DNA from: DATBLE01 sp963841405
Lineage (GTDB): Bacteria > Actinomycetota > Thermoleophilia > Gaiellales > Gaiellaceae
NCBI GenBank assembly: GCA_963841405.1
Contig: CAWJCM010000007.1
Location: 62,001 to 126,000, forward strand
Direction of reading: 5' to 3'
Length of the DNA: 64,000 nucleotides
Position 1 is the first letter of the stretch. Each line of letters opens with the position of its first letter. The position numbers and the translations under genes are program-made. Below are positions 17,494-25,937 of the stretch, piece after piece. The notes under the pieces are model-generated. The model made no database searches. It saw only the letters and a program-made list of their open reading frames with translations, and was not told the origin of the DNA.

Positions 17494-18343
17494 GCTGGCT
17501 CCCTTCTACTCCGGCTGTCTGGGTCTCCTCGACCAGGGCGCCGTACAGCTCGGGCCGGCGGTCGCCGAAGAGGTAGAGCTCGTACTCGCCCGGGATCACG
17601 TAGTCCTTGTCCCGGGCCTTCTCGACGTCGACCTCGGCGACGAGCAGCGTCCCCTCGGCCGGATCCGCCTCGGCAAGACGCGTCCCGAACGGGTCGACGA
17701 TCTGGCTGCGGCCGCAGAACTCGCCGTTCCGCTCCTTCCCGACCCGGTTTGCGGTCAGCAGGTAGATCCGGTTCTCCGCCGCCCGGGCGAGCGTGATCAC
17801 CTCGGTCTGCACCCTGGCCGCCACCGGAAAGTTCGTCGGGTGCGCAACGAGGTCGGCGCCGTGGAGGGCGAGCGTGCGCGTCACCTCCGGGAAGCGGAGG
17901 TCGTAGCAGATCTCCACGCCGACCCGTCCGAGCGGCGTCTCCCAGACGTGGAGCTCGTCGCCCGGAGTGGTGAAGCGATCGACGCCGAGGAACGGGAGGT
18001 GCGTCTTCCAGTAGGTGCCGACCAGGCCGTCCGGCCCGACCAGGATCGCTGCATTCCGCAGCCGGTCGCCGTCCCGCTCGAGCAGCCCGCAGACGGCGTA
18101 CATGCACAGCCGGGCGCATTCGCGCTCGAGCGCCTCGACGGACGGGCCGGGGACGTCCTCCGCGAACTCCAGCCCCTCCTCGAGGCTGTCGAACATGTAG
18201 CCCGGGATCGCGCACTCGGGCAGAACCAGCAACTCGGCACCGGCTTCGTGAGCCTGCTCGAGCCGCGCCAGGCAGGCCTCGAGGTTCCGCTCGGGCTCGC
18301 CGAGGGCCGGGTCGAGCTGGGCGACCGCGACTCGCGTGGTCAC
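17486..18343 (-). CDS. Carbon-nitrogen hydrolase (nitrilase superfamily)
   Basis: A 285-residue cytoplasmic C-N hydrolase, similar in layout to N-carbamoylputrescine amidase or omega-amidase. The Glu-Lys-Cys triad is visible: Glu43 in VLPECAIPGY, Lys in GTYWKTHLPF, Cys in VGVEICYDLRFPE. Start GTG 18343 lies 6 nt downstream of a TAGACT -10 box, so the transcript is probably leaderless. A GAATGTC/GACATTC-type operator lies just upstream of that box, putting this gene and the cyclase-family gene behind it in the proposed FCD/GntR regulon. Confidence 0.9.
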   Translation of the reverse strand: MTTRVAVAQLDPALGEPERNLEACLARLEQAHEAGAELLVLPECAIPGYMFDSLEEGLEFAEDVPGPSVEALERECARLCMYAVCGLLERDGDRLRNAAILVGPDGLVGTYWKTHLPFLGVDRFTTPGDELHVWETPLGRVGVEICYDLRFPEVTRTLALHGADLVAHPTNFPVAARVQTEVITLARAAENRIYLLTANRVGKERNGEFCGRSQIVDPFGTRLAEADPAEGTLLVAEVDVEKARDKDYVIPGEYELYLFGDRRPELYGALVEETQTAGVEGSQRG

Positions 18344-18349
18344 AGGGCG

Positions 18350-18369
18350 AGTCTAATAGTCTGACATTC
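18350..18369 (-). promoter_or_regulatory. -10 box plus GntR-type operator upstream of the nitrilase gene
   Basis: On the minus strand GAATGTCAGACTATT (operator, 18355-18369; 12 of 15 positions match the perfect site at 62695) runs into TAGACT (18350-18355), 6 nt before the GTG start. Confidence 0.55.
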
Positions 18370-18372
18370 ACG

Positions 18373-18957
18373 GTGCGGGCGATCCGCTTCTACTACGACG
18401 TCGTCTGTCCGTACTCGTACCTGGAGTCGCACGTGATCGAGGCGGCGGAGGATGCGGGCGAGGTGGAGGTCGAGTGGCTTCCGTTCGAGCTGCGGCCGGC
18501 GCCGAAGCCGCTGCTCGAGGTACGCGGCGACCACCTGCGCGTCGACTGGACCCGGAACGTGTACGCGCGGGCGCAGGCGATGGGGGTCGAGATCCACCTG
18601 CCGCGCTCCCAGCCGCGCTCGACGCTGCCGCTGGCCGCCCTGTCTCTGGGCGACCGAGCAGGGCCGGTTGCGCGCGTTCAAGCATGCGCTGTACGAGGCG
18701 TTCTTCTGCGAGGGCGAGGACATCTCGGCCGATCGCGAGATCGCCTGCGCGGCCTCGCGGGCCGAGCTCGATCCGGACAGCGCGATAACCGCCGCGTACG
18801 ATCCCGACCGGTTCTCGCGGATCGCCGAGATTCGTGCGGAGGCCGAGGCCGCGGGCGTGGGAGGAGCCCCTCGCTGCTCGCCCCCGATGGGTCGAGCCAC
18901 TGGGGGATGGGCGGTCTGGAGCGCCTCCGCTCGGGCGAGCCGCTGTGCCGCGACCGG
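18373..18957 (+). pseudogene. DsbA-like isomerase (2-hydroxychromene-2-carboxylate isomerase family), twice frameshifted
   Basis: The frame from 18373 gives a convincing N-terminus (IRFYYDVVCPYSYLESHVIE, a thioredoxin-fold start with Cys-Pro-Tyr-Ser) up to LPLAAL near 18645. The homology then continues one frame on (LWATEQGRLRAFKHALYEAF up to EAEAAGV near 18860) and returns to the first frame for LLAPDGSSHWGMGGLERL. Two compensating one-base shifts therefore break the gene. They may be true decay or assembly indels; after the last conserved segment no stop is found in a sensible place. If intact it would be a glutathione- or thiol-dependent isomerase of about 200 residues. Confidence 0.75.
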
Positions 18958-18958
18958 C

Positions 18959-19240
18959 CTAGCCGAGGTCGAGGACGTCGAAGCGACGCACCTCGGGCTC
19001 GAGCCCGAGCTTCCGCATCAGCTCCGTGCCGCGCGGGACGTCCGCCTCCGCCAGGTAGCGGTCGAGCGTCTCGGCGTCGCGCCAGACGGCGAGCAGCCGT
19101 CCACGACCGTTCTCGTGCTCGAGCAGCGCGGTGACCACTCCCTCGGGCCGCGTCGGCCGTGCCTCCTCCATCAGCCGCGCCAGCTCAGCCGCCTGCTCGG
19201 CGGTCATGTCTGCTTCGAAGCTGATGCCGGCGTAGGCCAT
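18959..19240 (-). CDS. Small dimeric alpha/beta-barrel (ABM/DUF-like) protein
   Basis: A 93-residue protein beginning MAYAGISFEADMTAEQAAEL. The pattern of a strand with bulky hydrophobics, a helix, VVTALLEHENGRGRLLAVWRD and AETLDRYLAEADVPRG resembles ferredoxin-like dimeric alpha/beta barrels such as antibiotic-biosynthesis-monooxygenase-like proteins. No catalytic residue can be named. I chose the ATG at 19240 because the frame upstream is Arg/Ser-rich shadow. No operon partner is evident. Confidence 0.55.
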   Translation of the reverse strand: MAYAGISFEADMTAEQAAELARLMEEARPTRPEGVVTALLEHENGRGRLLAVWRDAETLDRYLAEADVPRGTELMRKLGLEPEVRRFDVLDLG

Positions 19241-19305
19241 CGCCGAATCATGTCGCATCGGGCTACGGCGCGATCCGCTTGCGACCACCGGCACGAACAC
19301 CGATA

Positions 19306-19803
19306 GTGGAGCTCATCGGACGGCGCAATCAGCTGCTGGCTGCGGCGTGCCTGCTCGTTGCAGGGGGAGTTGTGGCGGTGGTGATCCTGGCCTTCAGCGA
19401 GGGCTCGAGCGCCGCGCCGAGCAAGGCCGAGTACTTCGCGCGCGTCGCCTCGATCTGCCGTCTCTACGGGCCTCAGTTGGACAAGATCGACCCGCCCCAC
19501 GACATCGCCATCCCGGGTGAGGTGGTCGGGCCGGTCCAGGTCGTCCTCCCGCTGATCGTCGCGCAGACGCGCGACCTGCACGGTTTGCGGCCGCCGAAGG
19601 AGCTGGCGGGCGAGATCGGGCACTGGCTGGCGCTGAAGGATCGAGCGATCGAGACGCTGAAGCGCACGCTGCGCGAGGGGCTCCTCCCGGACGTCAGGCT
19701 GATGGGCCCGGACTGGTTGCTGTTCGTCAAGCAGAACGGGGCGGCCGGCCGGGCCGCAGCGAAGATCGGCTTCCCGAAGGTCTGCACGGCCTCCGCGTCG
19801 TAG
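19306..19803 (+). CDS. Single-pass membrane-anchored protein of unknown function
   Basis: About 165 residues. A basic start (VELIGRRNQ) is followed by one hydrophobic helix (LLAAACLLVAGGVVAVVILA), then a soluble, probably extracytoplasmic domain (KAEYFARVASICRLYGPQLD, two Cys in total, an LRPPKELAGE segment). This resembles small actinobacterial anchored proteins with a hydrophobic helix and a helical C-terminal domain; I do not recognise a family. GTG 19306 and TTG 19279 are both possible starts. Confidence 0.6.
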   Translation: MELIGRRNQLLAAACLLVAGGVVAVVILAFSEGSSAAPSKAEYFARVASICRLYGPQLDKIDPPHDIAIPGEVVGPVQVVLPLIVAQTRDLHGLRPPKELAGEIGHWLALKDRAIETLKRTLREGLLPDVRLMGPDWLLFVKQNGAAGRAAAKIGFPKVCTASAS

Positions 19804-19867
19804 CGGCTCAGGTCGAGACCTCGGCGCGACTGTTCCCGCAAAGTGCGGCTCATTCCTGCGGTGACGC

Positions 19868-19895
19868 TTGAGCATGCCTTGAGGTTTGCTACGGT
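19868..19895 (+). promoter_or_regulatory. Promoter of the heme peroxidase gene
   Basis: TTGAGC (19868-19873), 16-bp spacer, TACGGT (19890-19895), 8 nt before ATG 19904. Leaderless transcript likely. Confidence 0.5.
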
Positions 19896-19903
19896 CACGC
19901 GCC

Positions 19904-22024
19904 ATGACCTCGGGGTCGCCCGTCGAGGTCGCGGAGCCGATCAGCCCGGAGCTCGTGCTGGTCGCACCGCCGGAGGCTGCGGACGTCGCCCGCGCGGAGC
20001 TCCCTGACCCAACCCCTTCGTTCTCGGCCGAACGAATCGACGCTCTGACCCACGAAACCGTTCCGCCCGTTCCGCCCGCGCAGCGTGAGCGGCGCACCTG
20101 GCTTCGGCTCCTGCTGGCCGCCGCCACCCTCGTGCTCGGCGCAGTCGCCGCGCTGTTCTTCGTCACGCGCGGCCACGACGGATCGTCGCTCGCCTCGGCG
20201 CGCTCGCTGGACGGCAGCGGCAACAACCCCGAGCACCCGGAGTGGGGCGAGATGGGCACATCCTATGTTCGCGTCGCAAAGCCGAACTTCGCCGACGGCG
20301 CCGAGCGAATGGTGAAGGGACCGAGCCCGCGCTACATCAGCAACCGGATCTTCAACGACCTCGGCCAGAACCTTCTCTCCGAACGGAACGTCTCGCAGTG
20401 GGGCTGGGTGTGGGGGCAGTTCCTCGACCACACCTTCGGCCTCCGTGACGAGCGCCCAGGCGAGAGTGCACCGATTCCGTTCGACTCGGTCGACCGCGAC
20501 GAACGGTTCCGTGACGACCTCGGCAAGATCGGCTTCTCGCGCACGCCGGCTACCCCGGGCACGGGAGTTTCGGTCCCGAGACAGGAGACGAACACGGTCC
20601 CGAGCTACATCGACGCGTTCGCCGTCTACGGAGGCACCGCCGCGCGTCTCGAATGGCTCCGCGACGGGCCGGTCGACGGCACGCTTGCCGACAACAAGGC
20701 GACGCTGTTCCTCCCTGGGGGGTATCTGCCTCAGGCCAACGCCCGGGGGAACGCCGGGAAGGCGCCGGTGATGGACCTGATGGGCCCACTCGCAGGTCAC
20801 CCGGCGAGCGCGGTCGTCTCGGGCGACGTGCGCGCCAACGAGAACATCGGGTTGACGGCGGTGCACACGCTCTTCGCCCGTGAGCACAACCGGATCGTCT
20901 CGCTGCTGCCGAAGACGATGACCGAGGCGACCAAGTTCCGGATCGCCCGGCGCGTGGTCGGCGCGGAGGAGCAGTACATCACCTACCAGGAGTTCCTCCC
21001 CGCGCTTGGAATCCACCTGCCCCCGTATCCAGGGTACGACCCCAACGTCAACACGTCGATCTCGAACGAGTTCGCGACGGTCGGCTATCGCATGCACAGC
21101 ATGGTGCACGGCGAGTTCGAGCCCGAAGTCCCGGCCGACACCTACGGGCGGCGCGAGCTCGATGCGTTCAGCGCCAGCGGAGTTGCCGTCGAGCGGGAGG
21201 GGGGCAAGGTCAAGCTCGTCGTGCCGCTCGGCGTCGCGTACGGCAATCCCGGCCTGCTCCAGTCGATCGGCCTCGGGCCGCTGCTCTCCGGCCTCGGCGA
21301 CGAGCGGCAGTACCGGAACGACGAGCAGATCGACGACACGATGCGGAGCGTCCTCTTCGAGATCCCGAAACCGGGAGCGCGTGATCCGTCGAAGTGCGGC
21401 ACGCCGGTCGTCCAGCCGGGCTGCTTCTCGGTGGTGCAGGACCTCGGCGCGATCGACATCCAGCGGGGCCGTGACCACGGGATGCCGTACTACAACGAGA
21501 TGCGCATCGCGTACGGGCTCAAGCCGAAAAGCTCGTTCGCGGCGATCACGGGCGAATCGACCGCCCGCTTCCCTCGCCACGCCCTCCTCGGCGTGCACCG
21601 TCCGATCGACGATCCCGCCAGCCTCCGCTTCACGCGGCTCCTCGACCTCGACGACGAGGTCGTGGCGCCCCACACCGAAGAGGCATCGGAGGACGTCGTC
21701 TCGGCGACGCGGGCGACGTCGCTCGCCTCGCGGCTGAAGGCGATCTACGGCGCCGGGAAGGTCAACAAGGTGGACGCGTTCGTCGGGATGCTGGCCGAGC
21801 CGCACATCCCCGGGACCGAGTTCGGCGAGCTGCAGCTGGCGATGTGGCAGCGGCAGTTCGAGGCGCTGCGCGACGGCGACCGGTTCTTCTACCTGAACGA
21901 TCCCGCGCTCGACCGGATCCGGAACCGGTACGGCATCGACTACCGCAGGTCGCTGGCGCACGTCATCGAGCTGAACACGAACGCCGAGGTGCGGGCGAAT
22001 CCGTTCCTCGCGTCGGCGAGCTGA
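19904..22024 (+). CDS. Membrane-anchored animal-type heme peroxidase
   Basis: A 706-residue heme peroxidase of the animal (XPO) superfamily. A signal anchor lies at about residues 66-88 (LLLAAATLVLGAVAALFFV), so the catalytic domain faces outside. Distal His176 is in QFLDHTFGL; the Arg/Glu pair is in TAVHTLFAREHNR; proximal His402 is in RMHSMVHGEFE; the signature RGRDHGMPYYNEMR follows near 521. Bacterial members oxidise halides or phenolic compounds with peroxide. ATG 19904 is preferred over a start 18 nt upstream because of the promoter spacing. It is a stand-alone gene followed by a stem-loop. Confidence 0.92.
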   Translation: MTSGSPVEVAEPISPELVLVAPPEAADVARAELPDPTPSFSAERIDALTHETVPPVPPAQRERRTWLRLLLAAATLVLGAVAALFFVTRGHDGSSLASARSLDGSGNNPEHPEWGEMGTSYVRVAKPNFADGAERMVKGPSPRYISNRIFNDLGQNLLSERNVSQWGWVWGQFLDHTFGLRDERPGESAPIPFDSVDRDERFRDDLGKIGFSRTPATPGTGVSVPRQETNTVPSYIDAFAVYGGTAARLEWLRDGPVDGTLADNKATLFLPGGYLPQANARGNAGKAPVMDLMGPLAGHPASAVVSGDVRANENIGLTAVHTLFAREHNRIVSLLPKTMTEATKFRIARRVVGAEEQYITYQEFLPALGIHLPPYPGYDPNVNTSISNEFATVGYRMHSMVHGEFEPEVPADTYGRRELDAFSASGVAVEREGGKVKLVVPLGVAYGNPGLLQSIGLGPLLSGLGDERQYRNDEQIDDTMRSVLFEIPKPGARDPSKCGTPVVQPGCFSVVQDLGAIDIQRGRDHGMPYYNEMRIAYGLKPKSSFAAITGESTARFPRHALLGVHRPIDDPASLRFTRLLDLDDEVVAPHTEEASEDVVSATRATSLASRLKAIYGAGKVNKVDAFVGMLAEPHIPGTEFGELQLAMWQRQFEALRDGDRFFYLNDPALDRIRNRYGIDYRRSLAHVIELNTNAEVRANPFLASAS

Positions 22025-22039
22025 GCCGCCAGGCGGCTC
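22023..22039 (+). terminator. Stem-loop at the end of the peroxidase gene
   Basis: GAGCCGCC-A-GGCGGCTC begins inside the TGA stop codon. GC-rich hairpin without a U-tract; a likely transcription end or mRNA-stabilising structure. Confidence 0.5.
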
Positions 22040-22521
22040 GATGACAGGCTGCTCGGCCGGCGACCGCGGCTAACGTCCTCGCCAGAGTCGGGGTCATGAA
22101 CCGCTCGGAGTGAGGGGTCGCAGCCGCTCGAACTCATGAATGCGTGCTTCAACTCGCCCTTCGCGTCAAGCCCCTGGAGGTCCGTGAACGTTGTCTTGAC
22201 CTCGGTCCCCATCGTCGCGAGGGTCCCCGTCACCGTCGAAACAGCAGTGAGCACGCCACTTTGCACCGGAGAGCCCGTCGACGGTCATCCGTGGGCGATG
22301 AACCCCTCGGAGCTCCCGATTCCGCATCATGACTACGACGGGACATCACACGGCGGGCCACGAGCGTGACCATGCCGGCCGGTCCGATCGTTGGCTTCGT
22401 GAGCCAGGCCCGGTTCGGCCACTAGGCGGCGCGCTCGGCGGGTTGTACGCGCCGAGGTCTCGTCCGGCGGGCAAGACTTGCAGCGCCTTCGTCGACGGTG
22501 TTCGGATCGCCGCGGAGGCCG
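22040..22521. other. 480-bp region with a possible gene remnant
   Basis: No intact gene. On the minus strand, 22060-22266 translates to a stretch of unusually protein-like composition (VSTVTGTLATMGTEVKTTF, DLQGLDAKGELKHAF then a Cys) without the Arg/Pro excess of shadow frames. The phrase resembles the C-terminal end of small actinobacterial secreted or membrane proteins, but I cannot name a family. The remaining ~250 bp show nothing recognisable. Confidence 0.3.
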
Positions 22522-23544
22522 CTAGGTGCTGATCATCTTCTTCTCGACGCCGACGCCGGCTGCGACTGCCCGCTCGTACTCGAGCGGCACCGTCGCCGAG
22601 TCCTGCAGCGCGATCCCGGTCGAATCGAAGACCGTCACCTGATCGTCGGACTGCCGGCCTTCGAGCTCGCCGCAGATCACCTTGCCGATCTCGCCGGCGA
22701 CGTCGTCCTCCGTGATCAGCCCCTCGGCCAGCGCGACGTTGATCTCGCCGTCCTCGCGACACTGGCGGATGTCGTCGACGAAGACCCTGGCTCGCTGCAG
22801 CGTCCGCGGGTCGAGCTCCTGTTCGCCCTTCAGGTCGGCGCCGAGCGCGGCGATGTGCGCGCCCGGCTTCACCCAGCCGTCGTCGACGAGCCACTCCCGC
22901 GCGTGGGTACCGGTGACGATCACGTCGGCCCCCTCGACCGCGGTGCGGACGTCGGTCGTCCCGGTGATCGCGAGGTGCGGATATTCCGGCGCCTGCTCGG
23001 CGAGGAAGCGGTCGATCGACGCCTGCGTCCGGCTCCAGATCCGCACCTCCTCCCACCCGAAGACGGTGTCGCAGGTGGCGAGCGAGCCCCGGCCGACGAG
23101 GCCGCTGCCGAGGATGGCGAGCACCTTCGAGTCCTTCCGTGCGAGCCAGCGCGCCGAGACCGCCGCCGACGCTCCCGTGCGCATCAGCGTGTGGTACGAG
23201 CCGTCGCAGATCGCCAGCGGGAAGCCGGTCTCCGGGTGCGTGTAGATCAGGATCGAGAACACCGCGGGCAGCTCGTACTGGGCGTTGTCCTCGCGGATCG
23301 ACACCCACTTGCAGGCGGCCGCCTCCGGCTCCTCGATGTAGGACGGCATCACCTCCCACTCGCCCTTGTAGCGGTCGAGGACGATGTGGCCCTTCGGCTC
23401 CATGTAGACGCGGCCCAGGCCGTGCATGCGATACGCGTGCTCGACGCAGTCGACGTACTCGCCGGGAGTCAGCAGGCCGACCATGTCGGACCAGCCGAGG
23501 ATCAGGGTCTTGCGGTTCCGCCAGCTCTCCATCTCGAATGGCAT
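22522..23544 (-). CDS. Ornithine-cyclodeaminase/mu-crystallin-family dehydrogenase
   Basis: About 340 residues. NAD(P)-binding Rossmann motif VLAILGSGLVGRGSLATCDTVF is in the second half, preceded by GFPLAICDGSYHTLMRTGASAAVSARWLA, the canonical OCD/alanine-dehydrogenase signature, and followed by ADVIVTGTHAREWLVDDGWVKPGAHI. Family members act as cyclodeaminases or as imino-acid reductases. ATG 23544 (MPFEMESW) or ATG 23532 are candidate starts; the upstream part of the frame is shadow. Divergent from the methyltransferase gene, with a 49-bp gap. Confidence 0.87.
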   Translation of the reverse strand: MPFEMESWRNRKTLILGWSDMVGLLTPGEYVDCVEHAYRMHGLGRVYMEPKGHIVLDRYKGEWEVMPSYIEEPEAAACKWVSIREDNAQYELPAVFSILIYTHPETGFPLAICDGSYHTLMRTGASAAVSARWLARKDSKVLAILGSGLVGRGSLATCDTVFGWEEVRIWSRTQASIDRFLAEQAPEYPHLAITGTTDVRTAVEGADVIVTGTHAREWLVDDGWVKPGAHIAALGADLKGEQELDPRTLQRARVFVDDIRQCREDGEINVALAEGLITEDDVAGEIGKVICGELEGRQSDDQVTVFDSTGIALQDSATVPLEYERAVAAGVGVEKKMIST

Positions 23545-23593
23545 CCTAAGGTCGGCGAACAGGCGTACGCTCCGGACGGACCGACCGGCGCAG

Positions 23594-24397
23594 ATGGGTG
23601 AAAGACGGGAGACACTCCGCGGCACCTTCGAAACGGCTGCGGAGGTCTACGACGCCGCGCGGCCTTCGTACCCGGAAGAGCTCTTCGACGATCTCGTCGC
23701 CCTCGCGGGGCTCGACCCGTGCGACCGGCTCCTGGAGATCGGATGCGCGACCGGCAAGGCGACCGGAGCGCTGCTCCGGCGCGGCTTCTCGGTCGTCTGC
23801 GTCGAGATCGGCTCACAACCGGCCGAGCGTGCCTGCCGTAACCTGGCCGGCTTCCAGGTCGAGATCCATGTCGAACCCTTCGAGACGTTCGAGGCCGAGC
23901 CGGGGACGTTCGACCTCGTCTACGCGGCAACCGCTTGGCACTGGATCGATCCTGCGGTTCGCTACCGGAAGGCGTACGAGCTGCTGCGTCCTGACGGCCA
24001 CCTGGCGTTCTGGAGTGCGCTCCACGCGTTCCCCGACGGATTCGATCCCTTCTTCGCGGAGATCCAAGACCTGTACGACGAGATCGGCGAGAGCTGGGAC
24101 GAACAGCGGCCGCCTCCTCCGCCGGACGAGATCCCCGACGATCGCGCGGAGATCGAGGCCAGCGGGCTCTTCGAGGCCGTCGAGGTGAGACGCTATGTCT
24201 GGGAGACGACCTACACCGCCGGGGAGTACATCGCGCTCCTCGAGACGTTCTCGGGTCATATCGCCATGGACCCGGCGAAACGGGAGCATCTCCACGGGGA
24301 GATCCGACGGCGGATCGACGGGCGTCCCGACGGAAGAGTGCAACGTCACTGGTACGCGATTCTCCACGTCGCTCGCCGGGCGGCGGAGAAGGGCTAA
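23594..24397 (+). CDS. SAM-dependent class I methyltransferase
   Basis: A 267-residue cytoplasmic methyltransferase. Motif I is DRLLEIGCATGKATGALLRRG; the acidic loop VVCVEIGS and post-motif FDLVYAATAWHWIDP are present, as in the small-molecule methyltransferases related to UbiE/TAM. The N-terminus (TFETAAEVYDAARPSYP) matches that family well, supporting ATG 23594. The substrate is unknown. Its stop overlaps the convergent DUF309 gene by 4 nt. Confidence 0.88.
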   Translation: MGERRETLRGTFETAAEVYDAARPSYPEELFDDLVALAGLDPCDRLLEIGCATGKATGALLRRGFSVVCVEIGSQPAERACRNLAGFQVEIHVEPFETFEAEPGTFDLVYAATAWHWIDPAVRYRKAYELLRPDGHLAFWSALHAFPDGFDPFFAEIQDLYDEIGESWDEQRPPPPPDEIPDDRAEIEASGLFEAVEVRRYVWETTYTAGEYIALLETFSGHIAMDPAKREHLHGEIRRRIDGRPDGRVQRHWYAILHVARRAAEKG

Positions 24398-24687
24398 GCG
24401 AGCTTCCGCTCGACAAGATTGACGAGCCGTGCCTGCCGGCGGCCGAGGCGGCGGTGGGCGTGCTCGAGCTGCCGGCGCGCCCGCGTTTCGTCGCCCTCCT
24501 GGTGCCGCCGGCCGGCGGCGGCCAGGTGGTGCAGGCCGCGGACGAGCTCCTGGTCACCGCCGAGCCCGCGGACCTGCTCGAGTGCATGGGCCGCCTTCGC
24601 GTACTCGCCACGCTCGATGTGTCCCTCGGCGCGCCAGATCGCCGACTGGACGCGCGCTGCCGGCGGCGGCCACTCCTCCCCGTCCAC
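24394..24687 (-). CDS. DUF309-like small helical protein
   Basis: A 97-residue, helical protein. The segment GEYAKAAHALEQVRGLGGDQ followed by ELVRGLHHLAAAGRRHQEGD and ARRQLEHAHRRL matches the periodic helical pattern of DUF309 domain proteins, whose role is unknown. Start is GTG 24687; only 17 bp separate it from the divergent M20 gene, so the two starts share one CTCTAGAG-containing promoter region. Confidence 0.6.
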   Translation of the reverse strand: MDGEEWPPPAARVQSAIWRAEGHIERGEYAKAAHALEQVRGLGGDQELVRGLHHLAAAGRRHQEGDETRARRQLEHAHRRLGRRQARLVNLVERKLA

Positions 24688-24691
24688 GCTC

Positions 24692-24697
24692 TAGAGT
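24692..24697 (+). promoter_or_regulatory. -10 box TAGAGT of the second M20 hydrolase gene
   Basis: TAGAGT ends 7 nt before ATG 24705; no ribosome-binding site between, consistent with a leaderless mRNA. It lies in the 17-bp divergent gap. Confidence 0.4.
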
Positions 24698-24704
24698 CTC
24701 CCCG

Positions 24705-25937
24705 ATGGACCGGGCACGGAGCACGGAGCGGATCGCGCAGGACATCGAGACGCTCTCCGGGCCCGACTACACGCTCAGCGACGAGGCCATCCGCCGCTAC
24801 GCGTACACGCAGGAGTACCGCAACACGCTCGACTTCTTCACCCGGCAGCTGGAGGCGATCGGCTTCACGGTCGAGCAGGATCCCGTCGGAACGCTGTACG
24901 CCCGCAACCGCCCGAGGGGCGAGCCCGTGTTCGGGCTCGGCTCACACTGCGACTCGAACCGGAACGGCGGCCGCTACGACGGCACGATGGGCGTGGTCAC
25001 CGCGCTCGAGGTCTGCCGGCTGAGCGCCGAGCGCGGGCTCGACCTGCCGCTGCAGCTGATCTCCTTCCTCGAGGAGGAGGGCTCCGGGTTCGGCCAGATG
25101 CTGCTCGGCAGCAGGATCGTCGCGCAGCGGGTCGAGGAGGAGGACCTCCGCGAGCGCTTCCGCTCGATCGACGACGAGCGCAGCTTCTGGGAGCACGCGG
25201 CCGAGGCCGGCTACCGGCCCGAGCAGTGGCGGGAGTGCGCGCACGTGCTCGACGGCCTGACCGGCTGGATCGAGATGCACATCGAGCAGGCGCGGGTGCT
25301 GCAGGACACCGGCAACCGGATCGGCCTCGTGACCGCGATCGCGGGCTACGTGCACGCCGACGTGGTCGTCCACGGCCGAGGCGACCACGCCGGGGCGACG
25401 CCCATGGACCTCCGCCTCGACCCGACCCTCCTCCTCGCCGAGACGATCCTCGAGCTCGAGCGCGTCGCGACGGCCGCAGGCCAGGGCACCGTCGGCACGG
25501 TCGGCGAGGTCGAGGTCGATCCGGGCCTGATCAACGCGGTCGCCGCCGAGGTGCGCTTCTCGCTGGACATCCGCGGGCCGGTCGACGAGGCCTACCGCGG
25601 CGTCGCCGCCGAGATCGCCGCGTTCGCGGCGGAAGCCGCCCGCCGGCGCGGGATGAGCGCCGAGTACCGCGAACGCCAGGCCCTGCCGCCGACGCCGATG
25701 GACGAGCGCATCGTCGCCGCGCTCGAGGACGCCGCGAGAGCGACCGGCGAGCCGTTCACGCGCATGCACTCCGGCGCGGCGCACGACACGATGTGCGTCG
25801 CCGACCGGGTGCCGACCGCGATGGTCTTCGTCCCGTGCAAGGACGGGATCAGCCACCACCCCGACGAGGACGCCGACCCGGCCGACGCCGCGCTGGCCGC
25901 CGAGATCATCCTGAACGCGGTTCAGGCGCTCGCCTGA
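24705..25937 (+). CDS. M20-family N-carbamoyl-L-amino-acid hydrolase/ureidohydrolase
   Basis: A 410-residue Zn amidohydrolase, a distant paralogue of the one at 9-10 kb. Motifs: GLGSHCDSNRNGGRYDG (His/Asp; Cys-Asp-Ser-Asn replaces the usual Leu-Asp-Thr-Val), FLEEEGSGFGQ (Glu), MHIEQARVLQ (His), GRGDHAGATPMDLR, HSGAAHDTMC, and GISHHPDED (final His). It would cleave N-carbamoyl amino acids, allantoate or ureidoglycolate-like compounds. The first metal loop is unusual, which may mean a different substrate. Its 3' end overlaps the decayed erm-type gene. Confidence 0.88.
   Translation: MDRARSTERIAQDIETLSGPDYTLSDEAIRRYAYTQEYRNTLDFFTRQLEAIGFTVEQDPVGTLYARNRPRGEPVFGLGSHCDSNRNGGRYDGTMGVVTALEVCRLSAERGLDLPLQLISFLEEEGSGFGQMLLGSRIVAQRVEEEDLRERFRSIDDERSFWEHAAEAGYRPEQWRECAHVLDGLTGWIEMHIEQARVLQDTGNRIGLVTAIAGYVHADVVVHGRGDHAGATPMDLRLDPTLLLAETILELERVATAAGQGTVGTVGEVEVDPGLINAVAAEVRFSLDIRGPVDEAYRGVAAEIAAFAAEAARRRGMSAEYRERQALPPTPMDERIVAALEDAARATGEPFTRMHSGAAHDTMCVADRVPTAMVFVPCKDGISHHPDEDADPADAALAAEIILNAVQALA

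Noticed and set aside
19895..21961. A 688-codon open frame antisense to the heme peroxidase
   Set aside because: Composition is typical of a high-GC shadow frame, while the peroxidase frame has all active-site motifs.
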